From positions 1 through 34,317 of the forward strand of contig JBCBKL010000033.1 of the NCBI GenBank assembly GCA_038521825.1: a stretch of 34,317 nucleotides of DNA. Direction: 5' to 3'. How positions within the stretch are numbered: position 1 is the first letter of the stretch; every line of letters starts with the position of its first letter. Of the stretch, positions 17,743 through 25,489 are shown piece after piece. The notes below the pieces were generated by a model that was given only the letters and a program-made list of their open reading frames with translations, did no database searches and was not told where the DNA came from. Source of the DNA: JBCBKL01 sp038521825 (GTDB taxonomy: Bacteria > Pseudomonadota > Alphaproteobacteria > Rhodobacterales > Rhodobacteraceae). The position numbers and the translations under genes are program-made.

Positions 17743-18171
17743 CTAACCCAGCAGCGAACGGCCCTGGACGACAGCGCATTTGCCGCGAGCGCGTGGTGTG
17801 TTGACCGCGGCACCGCTCAGGTTGGCGGTCACGTAGGCATCAAGCGATTTCGGATCGAGCCGCAGGGTAGAGGTGATCCGGATAGCGTTTGAGGCGGAGG
17901 TCGGCACGTCATCGACCGCCCAGACGACCCGATACCTGCCATTGTTGAGTTGTTTGAACTTGGCCGGGACAGGCCGCTCGTTATTGTATCGATAAGCAAA
18001 TCCATCCAGGACCGCCGCTCTTCTAGCGGTCGCATCAACCGAAACGTAGGCAAGGTTACTGATGAAGCCATCAGCGCTCGAACCGAACCGACATTCATAA
18101 GTTGTAACCGCCGCCGAAACCGACGCAGCAGTGGCGGCTAAAGCCGCGATACCAAGCAAGAGTTTTTTCAT
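17743..18171 (-). CDS. Small secreted protein of unknown function
   Basis: 142 residues. The N-terminus MKKLLLGIAALAATAASVSA is a clear Sec signal peptide, with cleavage expected after residue 20. The mature part has two cysteines, in TYECRFGSS and ARGKCAVVQG, which could form one disulphide joining its two ends, and is rich in short beta-type segments (YRVVWAVDD, IRITSTLRLDP). I do not recognise a family. It stands alone between sodB and soxG, with more than 90 nt on each side, so it probably has its own promoter. Confidence 0.75.
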   Translation of the reverse strand: MKKLLLGIAALAATAASVSAAVTTYECRFGSSADGFISNLAYVSVDATARRAAVLDGFAYRYNNERPVPAKFKQLNNGRYRVVWAVDDVPTSASNAIRITSTLRLDPKSLDAYVTANLSGAAVNTPRARGKCAVVQGRSLLG

Positions 18172-18286
18172 GAGATTCCCCTGGTTATCGTACCCGATAC
18201 CGGGAATAGATGACGCCCCTCAGCGTCACAGGCCCTCGTTGTAGAAACAGATTGTCAAACCGTCGCAGCAGGCCCGGTACGCGACT

Positions 18287-18850
18287 TTAAAAGTGGGCCA
18301 CGACGCTTTTCGGTTGAGCCGCCGTTCGCAGCAGATCGAAAACGTAGGTCGCGTGGCTTCGGAAGCAGATGACGTGAAACGTCTCGGCATCCGGCATCCA
18401 AAACGCTGCAGCCGCCTGCCCCAGCCGGGTTCGGCGGATCATGCCGGGTTCAAACTGTCCCGGCGCCAGATCCACTGGCGCGAGCTTGGCCATCACTTCG
18501 CGCGCGTTGTCCCCCTTTACGCGAAGGAGAGACCGGGCATCCGAAACGATCACTGCGAGCGCATGCGAACCTGCCAGCCCGTCCTGTAGTTTACCCAGCT
18601 TATCCGCAGCTTCGTCGTAAGGGCAAAGCAACAAAAGCTCGTCCGGTGACATCCAGCACAACCCGCTTCCATCGCTGAGGTTCGCCCCGCCCCGCCCCGG
18701 CATTTCGACCGACGCGGCGGCCTCGACCGTATCCTTGATCTGATCCAGATCGCCCCTAACCGTAATCATGCCCTGCAGGCCCGCATCCTCGATCCGGGCC
18801 AAACCGACATCCCACGCGACACCGCCTAAGGCAGAAAGAGGCCTAGACAT
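18287..18850 (-). CDS. soxG: Sarcosine oxidase gamma subunit
   Basis: 187 residues starting MSRPLSALGGVAW. The small gamma subunit of heterotetrameric sarcosine oxidase forms part of the complex with alpha and resembles the GcvT/YgfZ fold; recognisable stretches are GLCWMSPDELLLLCPYDEA and LTxxRSL-like VSDARSLLRVKG. The ATG at 18850 lies inside the end of soxA (8-nt overlap, ATGTCTAG), so translation is coupled. A longer frame to 18874 is less likely. It is the last gene of the cluster in the transcript direction. Confidence 0.9.
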   Translation of the reverse strand: MSRPLSALGGVAWDVGLARIEDAGLQGMITVRGDLDQIKDTVEAAASVEMPGRGGANLSDGSGLCWMSPDELLLLCPYDEAADKLGKLQDGLAGSHALAVIVSDARSLLRVKGDNAREVMAKLAPVDLAPGQFEPGMIRRTRLGQAAAAFWMPDAETFHVICFRSHATYVFDLLRTAAQPKSVVAHF

Positions 18851-21800
18851 TCTGCTTCTCCCCGTCCGGGTCATAGAAAACCGGGCTCACGATCCGGGCC
18901 TGATGCCGTTTGCCATCAGTGCCAGGGAAGGTGAGAACCTCGCCCATCCGGTCAGGACCATTGTGCACGAGGCCCATTGCAATTCCCTTGCCCAGGGTCG
19001 GCGAGTAGTACGTTGACGTCACACGACCTTGGGTATTTCGCTGACCGTTCGCATTTTCGCCCTCGGCCATGGCATAGGCCCCGTCCGGCAACACGCCCCC
19101 GCCAGTGGTTTCAAGTCCCACGAGTTTCCAGCGGTCCGGATCGACCATGTGGCTGCGGGCTTGGGCACGTTTGCCGAGGTAGTCATCCTTTTTCTTCGAG
19201 ATCGCCCAGTCAAGGCCCAGATCCTGGGGGATCACCGTGCCGTCGGTCTCGTCGCCGATCATGATAAAGCCCTTTTCCGCCCGCATGATATGCAGCGCCT
19301 CTGTTCCGTAAGGCATCACACCGAGTTCCGCGCCGGCTGCCAGCAGAGCCTCCCAAAACGCTAACCCGTCCGATGCCCGAACGGCGATTTCATAGCTAAG
19401 CTCGCCCGAGAACGATATGCGGTAGGCCCGCGCATCGAAACCGCCCAGCGTACCATCGGCCCATTCCATGAAGCCGAGCGCCTCTTTCGAGACATCCATG
19501 CCGCCGAGCTTTTCCAGCACCTTTCGGGCATGCGGACCAACAACAGCGACTTGCGCGTGTTGCTCGGTAACATTGGCGACATAGACCTTCCAATCCCACC
19601 ATTCGGTCTGGAGCCATTCCTCCATGTGCTGGTGGATGCGGTCTGCGCCGCCTGTCGTCGTATGGCACAGCCACGCGTCATCATCGATACGCGCCACGAC
19701 ACCGTCATCGATCAGGAAACCGTTTTCCGAGCACATGAGGCCGTACCGGCATTTGCCGATTTTCAGTGTGCTCATCATGTTGGTGTACATCATGTCGAGG
19801 AAGCGGCCCGCGTCCGGTCCTTTGACGATCAGCTTGCCGAGGGTCGAGGCGTCAAGCAGGCCCAGATTATTCCGTGTGTTGATCACCTCACGCATGACCG
19901 CATCGTGGGTGCTTTCGTCACCCCTCTTGTATGCGTAGGGACGGCGCCAATGACCGACAGGTTCCCAATCGGCCCCGTTGACGTCATGCCAGTCATGCAT
20001 CGGCGTGCGCCGAATCGGCTGAAACACTGCCCCCCGCGCCTCACCGGCGATAGAGCCCATGGATATCGGGGTGTAGGGAGGCCGGAAGGTTGTCGTGCCC
20101 ACCTCGGGGATGGGTCGGTTCAGCTCATCAGAAAGAACGGCCAGACCGTTGATATTGCTTAGCTTCCCCTGATCTGTCGCCATGCCAAGCGTGGTGTAGC
20201 GCTTGGTGTGCTCGACACTTTCGAACCCTTCCCGCGCGGCGAGTTGCACGTCGCTGACCTTCACGTCGTTCTGGTAGTCCAGCCAAGCCTTCTCGCGCAG
20301 CTTGGTGCCCGCGCCCTGAGGCATCATCCAGACCGGGGTCATGGGCGCTTCGGCTGCCGTTTCGACATTGGGCGCTTTCGTGCCAGGCGTCAGACCCATG
20401 GACTTGCACACAGCCGCAGCACTCTCGGTCGCATTGGCTATCGCTGCGTCCAACGGCAGACAGCCTGCGGCTGATCCCGCTGCAGTTACAAATGGCGTGC
20501 CTTCCGACCCAATGGGAGCCCGCTCCGGGTCAGGTTCGAACATCGCGGCGACCTCGTTCCACCGCAGTTTGCCTCCGCAATGCGACCACAGATGCACGAC
20601 AGGTGACCAGCCGCCTGACATTGCGACGGCCTCACACTGGATCTCTTCGAGCACGGCGCCCTCACCGGCCTGAACACAGACCGCAACACCCTTGACCCGC
20701 TTGCTGCCCAACACCTTTGCGACGCCATGCCCTGCAAGTACCCGGATACCCGCTGCCTTTGCCTCCGCCACAAGGGCACCGGCGCCCGAAGCTGGTCGCG
20801 CATCGACAATCGCCGGCACGACAAGGCCGGCATTCTTGAGCGCGAGCACCGTCCGATAGGCGTCGTCGTTGTTCGTGACGACCACCGTCCGATCGCCGGG
20901 CGATACGCCGTAGTTGACCGCGTAATCCCGAACCGCCGAGGCGAGCATGACGCCGGGAATGTCATTGCCCGCAAAGCTCAGGGGGCGTTCGATGGCTCCG
21001 GTCGCGGTGACGACGTGGCCCGCGCGGATCCGCCATAACCGATGACGGGGGCCATCCTGGCCGGGTGCATGGTCGTTCAGACGCTCGTAGCCAGTCACAT
21101 AGCCATGGTCGTAGATGCCCGCCCCCATGGTTCGTAGCCGGAGCGAAACATTGGGCATCGCGTCCAAGGCTGCAACTGTCTGGCCGACAAACGCCTCCGC
21201 AGACACCCCATCAATCCGGCCACCATCGACGGGCGAGCGGCCACCCCAATGCGCAGATTGCTCCAATAGGATCACGCGTGCACCTGCCTCACCCGCGATA
21301 CGAGCCGCTTCTAGTCCGGCAACCCCGCCACCGATCACCAGCACATCACAGAATGCATAGAAATGCTCGTACGTATCGGCGTCCATTTCATCCGGAGCAC
21401 GGCCAAGACCCGCGGCCTGCCGGATAAAGGGTTCGTAAAGGTGTTTCCAAAGGGGCCGCGGATGGATGAAGGTCTTGTAATAAAAGCCCGCAGGCAGGAA
21501 CCGGGCGGCAGCAGCGTTAACGGCACCGACATCGAATTCGAGGCTGGGCCAGTGGTTCTGACTGTGAGCCTCAAGCCCTTCGAAGAGCTCCGTTGTGGTT
21601 ACACGCTGGTTCGGTTCGAACCGTGCGCCGTTTCCTAGACCTACCAGCGCATTGGGTTCCTCGGCACCGCTTGCCACGACACCGCGGGGCCGGTGGTACT
21701 TGAATGACCGGCCCATAAGAACCTGATCATTGGCCAGAAGCGCAGAGGCCAGCGTATCGCCCTCATAGCCGCGGTATGATCTTCCGTTGAAAGTGAACGA

Positions 21801-21854
21801 TACCGACGTGCTGCGATCGAGAAGACGGCCACCAGTTGTCAGACGCGTACTCAT
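18843..21854 (-). CDS. soxA: Sarcosine oxidase alpha subunit
   Basis: 1003 residues, normal for the heterotetrameric enzyme, which oxidatively demethylates sarcosine to glycine and passes the methyl carbon to tetrahydrofolate. The N-terminus (about 10-100) is the ferredoxin-like fold without cluster cysteines (FNGRSYRGYEGDTLASALLA). A dinucleotide site VLVIGGGVAGLEAARIAGEAG near residue 170 binds NAD+. The C-terminal 400 residues (from about 600, RRTPMHDWHDVNGADW) are a GcvT-type aminomethyltransferase domain that binds folate. ATG 21854 overlaps the soxD stop as ATGA. A longer upstream frame overlaps soxD and is rejected. Confidence 0.96.
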   Translation of the reverse strand: MSTRLTTGGRLLDRSTSVSFTFNGRSYRGYEGDTLASALLANDQVLMGRSFKYHRPRGVVASGAEEPNALVGLGNGARFEPNQRVTTTELFEGLEAHSQNHWPSLEFDVGAVNAAAARFLPAGFYYKTFIHPRPLWKHLYEPFIRQAAGLGRAPDEMDADTYEHFYAFCDVLVIGGGVAGLEAARIAGEAGARVILLEQSAHWGGRSPVDGGRIDGVSAEAFVGQTVAALDAMPNVSLRLRTMGAGIYDHGYVTGYERLNDHAPGQDGPRHRLWRIRAGHVVTATGAIERPLSFAGNDIPGVMLASAVRDYAVNYGVSPGDRTVVVTNNDDAYRTVLALKNAGLVVPAIVDARPASGAGALVAEAKAAGIRVLAGHGVAKVLGSKRVKGVAVCVQAGEGAVLEEIQCEAVAMSGGWSPVVHLWSHCGGKLRWNEVAAMFEPDPERAPIGSEGTPFVTAAGSAAGCLPLDAAIANATESAAAVCKSMGLTPGTKAPNVETAAEAPMTPVWMMPQGAGTKLREKAWLDYQNDVKVSDVQLAAREGFESVEHTKRYTTLGMATDQGKLSNINGLAVLSDELNRPIPEVGTTTFRPPYTPISMGSIAGEARGAVFQPIRRTPMHDWHDVNGADWEPVGHWRRPYAYKRGDESTHDAVMREVINTRNNLGLLDASTLGKLIVKGPDAGRFLDMMYTNMMSTLKIGKCRYGLMCSENGFLIDDGVVARIDDDAWLCHTTTGGADRIHQHMEEWLQTEWWDWKVYVANVTEQHAQVAVVGPHARKVLEKLGGMDVSKEALGFMEWADGTLGGFDARAYRISFSGELSYEIAVRASDGLAFWEALLAAGAELGVMPYGTEALHIMRAEKGFIMIGDETDGTVIPQDLGLDWAISKKKDDYLGKRAQARSHMVDPDRWKLVGLETTGGGVLPDGAYAMAEGENANGQRNTQGRVTSTYYSPTLGKGIAMGLVHNGPDRMGEVLTFPGTDGKRHQARIVSPVFYDPDGEKQNV

Positions 21855-22180
21855 CCGAACGCCCTCCACGACCAGCCGGGGCGCTTGACACTGATCTTGT
21901 CGCAAATCTCCCTCGGCGGTTCGGTGACCTGCGCACTATAGGTTCCAAAAACTTCGAGTGTCGTCGTACAGCGGGCAGCGTGAAACCACTTGCCGCATCC
22001 GTATGCATGGCGCCACCGTTCGAAATGAACGCCTTTCGGGTTCTCTCGCTGGAACAGGTATTCCTGAAAGGCCGAGTCATCGGCCTCGGGCCCGGCTCTC
22101 TGGATATGTGCCTCGCCGCCAGGCGCAAATTCCGTCTCTTCGCCCGAGACGCCGCAATAGGGGCAAGTCAGGATCAGCAT
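21851..22180 (-). CDS. soxD: Sarcosine oxidase delta subunit
   Basis: 109 residues with the family start MLILTCPYCG. The four expected zinc ligands are visible: Cys6, Cys9, His58 and Cys62 (RHAYGCGKWF). Delta is a small zinc-bearing subunit of the sarcosine oxidase heterotetramer. It overlaps soxA by ATGA. The 5' side is unusual: in many genomes soxB lies directly upstream, whereas here about 880 nt with other small genes intervenes. No strong promoter was recognised between 22181 and 22270. Confidence 0.93.
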   Translation of the reverse strand: MLILTCPYCGVSGEETEFAPGGEAHIQRAGPEADDSAFQEYLFQRENPKGVHFERWRHAYGCGKWFHAARCTTTLEVFGTYSAQVTEPPREICDKISVKRPGWSWRAFG

Positions 22181-22220
22181 GGCGCGCCTCCCATGAAAGG
22201 CACGCAAAAATGGTAGCGGA

Positions 22221-22240
22221 CGGGCGCACCAAGGCGCCCG
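22221..22240 (-). terminator. GC hairpin between soxD and the small membrane gene (weak terminator candidate)
   Basis: CGGGCGC at 22221-22227 pairs with GCGCCCG at 22234-22240 around a 6-nt loop. It lies 30 nt past the stop of the minus-strand gene at 22271, where a terminator would be useful, but no T-run follows directly (the T-run is about 10 nt further on). Confidence 0.3.
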
Positions 22241-22270
22241 CCCTTGAGGCCGAGTGGTCTGTGAGCGGTG

Positions 22271-22468
22271 TTAGTCGGCCGTTGCCGGTGCGATTGGCTG
22301 CGCTGCCGTTGGCGCAACGCCTTGTTCACCTGTTGTTGGTTCTCCGTTACCACCAAGGAAAGCGATCGCGGCAATGATTGCCACAAGGATGACGGCCGTG
22401 ATGAGTAGGCCGCGCGCGCTAACGCCGTCGCCGCGGTGGATATCGTTGAGATTGCTGTGATCTGCCAT
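22271..22468 (-). CDS. Small single-span membrane protein (unknown)
   Basis: 65 residues: a polar N-terminus (MADHSNLNDIHRGDG), one membrane span (LLITAVILVAIIAAIAFLG, about 21-39) and a Pro/Ala/Thr-rich tail. An excellent Shine-Dalgarno (GGAGGAAGC) precedes the ATG, which argues for a real gene. No family recognised. It lies on the same strand as the sox genes between soxB and soxD and could be cotranscribed with soxDAG or have its own promoter in 22469-22668. Confidence 0.65.
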   Translation of the reverse strand: MADHSNLNDIHRGDGVSARGLLITAVILVAIIAAIAFLGGNGEPTTGEQGVAPTAAQPIAPATAD

Positions 22469-22668
22469 GTAGCTTCCTCCACTTGACGTAGAGACACTTG
22501 AGCACGGCCAAACTCTGAAACAACCCTAACACGAGGTACCAAGCGATCTGAGCTAAGACTGGCCGACTGGCGCCTGACGGGTCGGTCAAACCCTGCCGGT
22601 CCCCGATTTGGTTGGGGATTGGGCCGGATTGTGCTTATATAGTGCGACAGACGGTTGGAGGATTGGAT

Positions 22669-22860
22669 ATGACGCAAGTGACGGGTGCCCTCTTGGTCTT
22701 TGGATTGATGTGCGCAGGTGTACTGGTGATGTTTGTGCTCGAACGCCGCGCCGCGCTGAAACGAAAAGAGGCGCGCGGCGGGCGCGAGGTCGACCTGAGC
22801 GTGATCTTTGCACCAGATGGCCCGCTGGCCCGGAAAGACGCCGAGCAAGGGCGCCTGTAA
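22669..22860 (+). CDS. Small single-span membrane protein (unknown), first of a pair
   Basis: 63 residues beginning MTQVTGALLVFG. One membrane span (about 5-25) is followed by a basic stretch ERRAALKRKEARGGRE and a short cytoplasmic tail; the positive-inside rule places the tail in the cytoplasm. GGAGG lies seven bases before the ATG. No family recognised. The stop codon is immediately followed by the ATG of the next small gene. It runs antisense to any transcript that would connect soxB with soxD. Confidence 0.65.
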   Translation: MTQVTGALLVFGLMCAGVLVMFVLERRAALKRKEARGGREVDLSVIFAPDGPLARKDAEQGRL

Positions 22861-23058
22861 ATGTCTTTCGGCACCGCCGTGATCTGGGTTCTTGGAACCA
22901 TCCTGGCGATCAGCGGGGTGGCTTTCCTGATCTTTCGAAAGGAATTCAGAAGCGAGGACAACGCAGGTTCGCAAGGAACCGGGACGGATCATAACCCGGA
23001 ACCAAGCATTTCCAACGCTAACGCCTATCTTGGGGCCAACTCCGCGTCCTCGGACTAA
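22861..23058 (+). CDS. Small single-span membrane protein (unknown), second of a pair
   Basis: 65 residues: one membrane span (AVIWVLGTILAISGVAFLIF, about 6-25), a short charged segment and an Asn/Ser-rich tail. It starts on the base after the TAA of the preceding gene (TAAATG) with a weak ribosome site, so translation is probably coupled. Both small proteins share the layout span plus short polar tail but not clear sequence similarity. It ends 2 nt before the end of soxB on the other strand. Confidence 0.6.
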   Translation: MSFGTAVIWVLGTILAISGVAFLIFRKEFRSEDNAGSQGTGTDHNPEPSISNANAYLGANSASSD

Positions 23059-23060
23059 CA

Positions 23061-24305
23061 TCAATGCGCAACCCCCGCTGCCACGCTTTCGTCGATGAAC
23101 CGACCTTCGCGGAAGCGACCCAGAGAAAACTCATCAGCGAGTGGTGACGACCCGGTCGCCATAAGTTCGGCCATCGCCCAGCCTGAACCGGGGATCGCCT
23201 TGAAACCACCGGTGCCCCAGCCGCAATTGATAAAGACGCCGTCCACCGGCGTTTTTGAGATGATAGGCGACCGATCCCCCGTCATATCCACGATCCCCCC
23301 CCATTGCCGCAGCATCTTGAGGCGTGAGATCATCGGGAAGGTCTCAATCAACGCGCGCACGGTTTCTTCGATGTGCTGAAAGCTGCCCCGCTGGGTGTAG
23401 TTGTTGAAACCATCCGCGCCACCGCCGATGACCATCTCGCCCTTGTCGGACTGGCTCATATAGCCATGAACCGTATTGGCCATAACAACGACATCCATGC
23501 AAGGTTTGATCGGTTCGGATACCAGCGCCTGCAACGCAACCGACTCGATCGGCAGACGGAAACCCGCCATGTCCGCAAGATGTCCGGAATGCCCGGCCAC
23601 CACGATCCCCAACTTTGCGCAATCAATGTCGCCCTTGGTGGTCGAGACACCGACGACCTTGCCGCCCTCGCGACGGATACCCGTCACCTCGCATTGCTGG
23701 ATAACGTCCATCCCCATATCCGAGCATGCCCGGGCATAGCCCCAGGCCACCGCATCATGGCGGGCGGTTCCGCCGCGCGACTGCCACAAGGCTCCAAGGA
23801 CCGGATAGCGCGGCCCGTTGATGTTAATAATCGGGCAAAGCTCCTTGACCCGCTCGGGGCCAATGAATTCCGTTTCGACCCCCTGCAGCGCATTTGCGTG
23901 GGCCGTCCGCTGATAGCCGCGGACCTCGTGGTGGGTCTGCGCCAACATCATCACGCCGCGCGGGCTGAACATGACGTTGTAATTGATATCCTGGCTGAGC
24001 GTCTCATAGAGGCTGCGGGATTTTTCATAGATGGCCGCCGATGGATCCTGCAAATAGTTCGAGCGGATGATCGTCGTGTTCCGGCCTGTATTGCCGCCGC
24101 CAAGCCACCCCTTTTCAAGGATCGCGACATTCGTGATGCCGTGGTTCTTGCCGAGGTGATACGCGGTGGCCAGCCCATGCCCGCCCGCACCGATGATGAT
24201 CGCGTCGTATTTCGCCTCCGGCTGGGCCGAACGCCACGCCCGCTCCCACCCGGTATGATGGCGGAACGCCTCGCGCACGACAGCAAAGGCAGAATAGCGT
24301 TTCAT
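23061..24305 (-). CDS. soxB: Sarcosine oxidase beta subunit
   Basis: 414 residues beginning MKRYSAFAVVREAFRHHTGW, the usual start and length for the beta subunit. The FAD-binding site is DAIIIGAGGHGLATAYHLGKNHG, followed by the family stretch LEKGWLGGGNTGRNTTIIRSNYL. Beta carries the noncovalent FAD and covalent FMN of the heterotetramer and oxidises sarcosine. The open frame continues upstream to 24419, but the added residues are low quality and not family-like. The order soxB-D-A-G is kept on one strand, but soxB is detached from soxD by three small genes. ppk2 is divergent. Confidence 0.95.
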   Translation of the reverse strand: MKRYSAFAVVREAFRHHTGWERAWRSAQPEAKYDAIIIGAGGHGLATAYHLGKNHGITNVAILEKGWLGGGNTGRNTTIIRSNYLQDPSAAIYEKSRSLYETLSQDINYNVMFSPRGVMMLAQTHHEVRGYQRTAHANALQGVETEFIGPERVKELCPIININGPRYPVLGALWQSRGGTARHDAVAWGYARACSDMGMDVIQQCEVTGIRREGGKVVGVSTTKGDIDCAKLGIVVAGHSGHLADMAGFRLPIESVALQALVSEPIKPCMDVVVMANTVHGYMSQSDKGEMVIGGGADGFNNYTQRGSFQHIEETVRALIETFPMISRLKMLRQWGGIVDMTGDRSPIISKTPVDGVFINCGWGTGGFKAIPGSGWAMAELMATGSSPLADEFSLGRFREGRFIDESVAAGVAH

Positions 24306-24368
24306 CGGCAGAGTCCCCGGCCCCGGATTCGTTCTCCGGTTTTTCATCTTTTTTCTATTGGCTGACCA

Positions 24369-24388
24369 CGCAATCGAAAAGGATTGCG
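24369..24388 (-). promoter_or_regulatory. Hairpin in the soxB leader
   Basis: CGCAATC (24369-24375) and GATTGCG (24382-24388) form a 7-bp stem with a GAAAAG loop on the plus strand, located 64-83 nt before the soxB ATG. A second short stem, GTCGC/GCGAC, lies at 24425-24437. They might be leader structures or operator half-sites; no known riboswitch was recognised. Confidence 0.35.
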
Positions 24389-24461
24389 AGGGCGGCATTT
24401 TCGGAAAGTTTTGCGACATTGCGGGTCGCCAAGCGACACTTTCCCGTCGTGTAACAATTTC

Positions 24462-24475
24462 TTGACATCCATCAA
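24462..24475 (+). promoter_or_regulatory. FNR-type box upstream of ppk2
   Basis: TTGACATCCATCAA matches the Crp/Fnr consensus TTGAT-N4-ATCAA at nine of ten positions. It is centred about 68 nt before the ppk2 ATG, a usual activator distance, and about 160 nt from the divergent soxB ATG. In Rhodobacteraceae such sites bind FnrL or related Dnr/NnrR regulators that respond to low oxygen or nitric oxide. Binding is inference. Confidence 0.5.
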
Positions 24476-24536
24476 GGCGGCCTGGGCCACTCTTTGCTAG
24501 CGGGCTCGGACATCGAAAACGAAACAGGAGCGCATC

Positions 24537-25433
24537 ATGTCCGCCCTAGATGTCACATCCACGATAGAGACCGAGATTGCTCAAAAGACGGCGAATGGTT
24601 TCGAAACCGGAACGTATCCCTACGACAAAAAGATGCTCCGCCGGACCTACGAGGCGCAAAAAGCCAAACTCCAGGCCGAGTTGCTCAAGGTGCAGATCTG
24701 GGCGCAGGAAACCGGACAGAAATTCGTAATCTTGTTCGAAGGCCGCGATGCGGCTGGTAAGGGCGGGACGATCAAGCGCTTCACGGAACACCTCAACCCC
24801 CGCAACGCGCGGGTGGTGGCCCTCAATAAACCGACTTGGGAAGAAAAGGGCCAATGGTATTTTCAGCGCTACATCTCGGAACTGCCTACTGTTGGCGAGA
24901 TGGTCTTCTACGACCGCTCCTGGTACAATCGTGCCGGGGTCGAACGCGTCATGGGATTTTGCAGCGCTTCCGAATACCTCGAATTCATGCGTCAGACGCC
25001 AGCGCTCGAACGGATGCTTGTCCGCTCCGGCATACACCTCTTCAAATATTGGTTCTCGGTGACACGGGATGAACAGGCGAGCCGCTTCGAAAGCCGGGAA
25101 ACGGATCCGCTTAAGCGTTGGAAGCTCAGCCCGATCGACAAGGCATCGCTGGGCAAGTGGGACGATTACACCGAAGCAAAAGAGGCAATGTTCTTCTATA
25201 CCGATACTGCTGATGCACCGTGGACAGTGGTCAAATCGAACGACAAGAAACGCGCGCGCCTCAACTGCATGATGCATTTTCTCGACGGGCTTGACTATCC
25301 GGGCAAGAACCACCGGGTGGCCAAGGCACCCGACCCGCTGATCGTCGGTCGTGCCAGCCAAGTCATCCATAGCTCCAACCATATCCTTGGGACGTCGCTG
25401 CATCCGGACATGCGCAAGGCCACATCTGCCTGA
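24537..25433 (+). CDS. ppk2: Polyphosphate kinase 2
   Basis: 298 residues, single-domain PPK2, a P-loop enzyme that uses polyphosphate to phosphorylate nucleotides (ADP or GDP) or runs the reverse. The Walker A motif FEGRDAAGKGGTIKR lies near residues 68-81, and the Walker B and lid region FYDRSWYNRAGVERVMG near 124-140. The ending SSNHILGTSLHPDMRK is usual for class I enzymes. ATG 24537 has an AGGAG Shine-Dalgarno. An FNR-like site lies upstream. It is followed after a short gap by ccmI on the same strand. Confidence 0.95.
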   Translation: MSALDVTSTIETEIAQKTANGFETGTYPYDKKMLRRTYEAQKAKLQAELLKVQIWAQETGQKFVILFEGRDAAGKGGTIKRFTEHLNPRNARVVALNKPTWEEKGQWYFQRYISELPTVGEMVFYDRSWYNRAGVERVMGFCSASEYLEFMRQTPALERMLVRSGIHLFKYWFSVTRDEQASRFESRETDPLKRWKLSPIDKASLGKWDDYTEAKEAMFFYTDTADAPWTVVKSNDKKRARLNCMMHFLDGLDYPGKNHRVAKAPDPLIVGRASQVIHSSNHILGTSLHPDMRKATSA

Positions 25434-25489
25434 GACAAATGGTACTGGGGTCTTTTGCCCGCCGTCATCGCAGGTTATGTGCCCTGATC

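Noticed and set aside
18185..18205. Imperfect palindrome with a GTAC core upstream of the small secreted protein gene
   Set aside because: Flanks are GC-rich and do not match the A-run/T-run motifs near serS; a single weak site is not enough to call an operator.
22174..23064. 296-codon minus-strand open frame across the soxD-soxB gap
   Set aside because: It overlaps three better-supported small genes with ribosome sites and has no recognisable protein features.
24306..24536. Glycine riboswitch searched for between soxB and ppk2
   Set aside because: The two conserved aptamer cores are not present; only short unrelated hairpins are seen.
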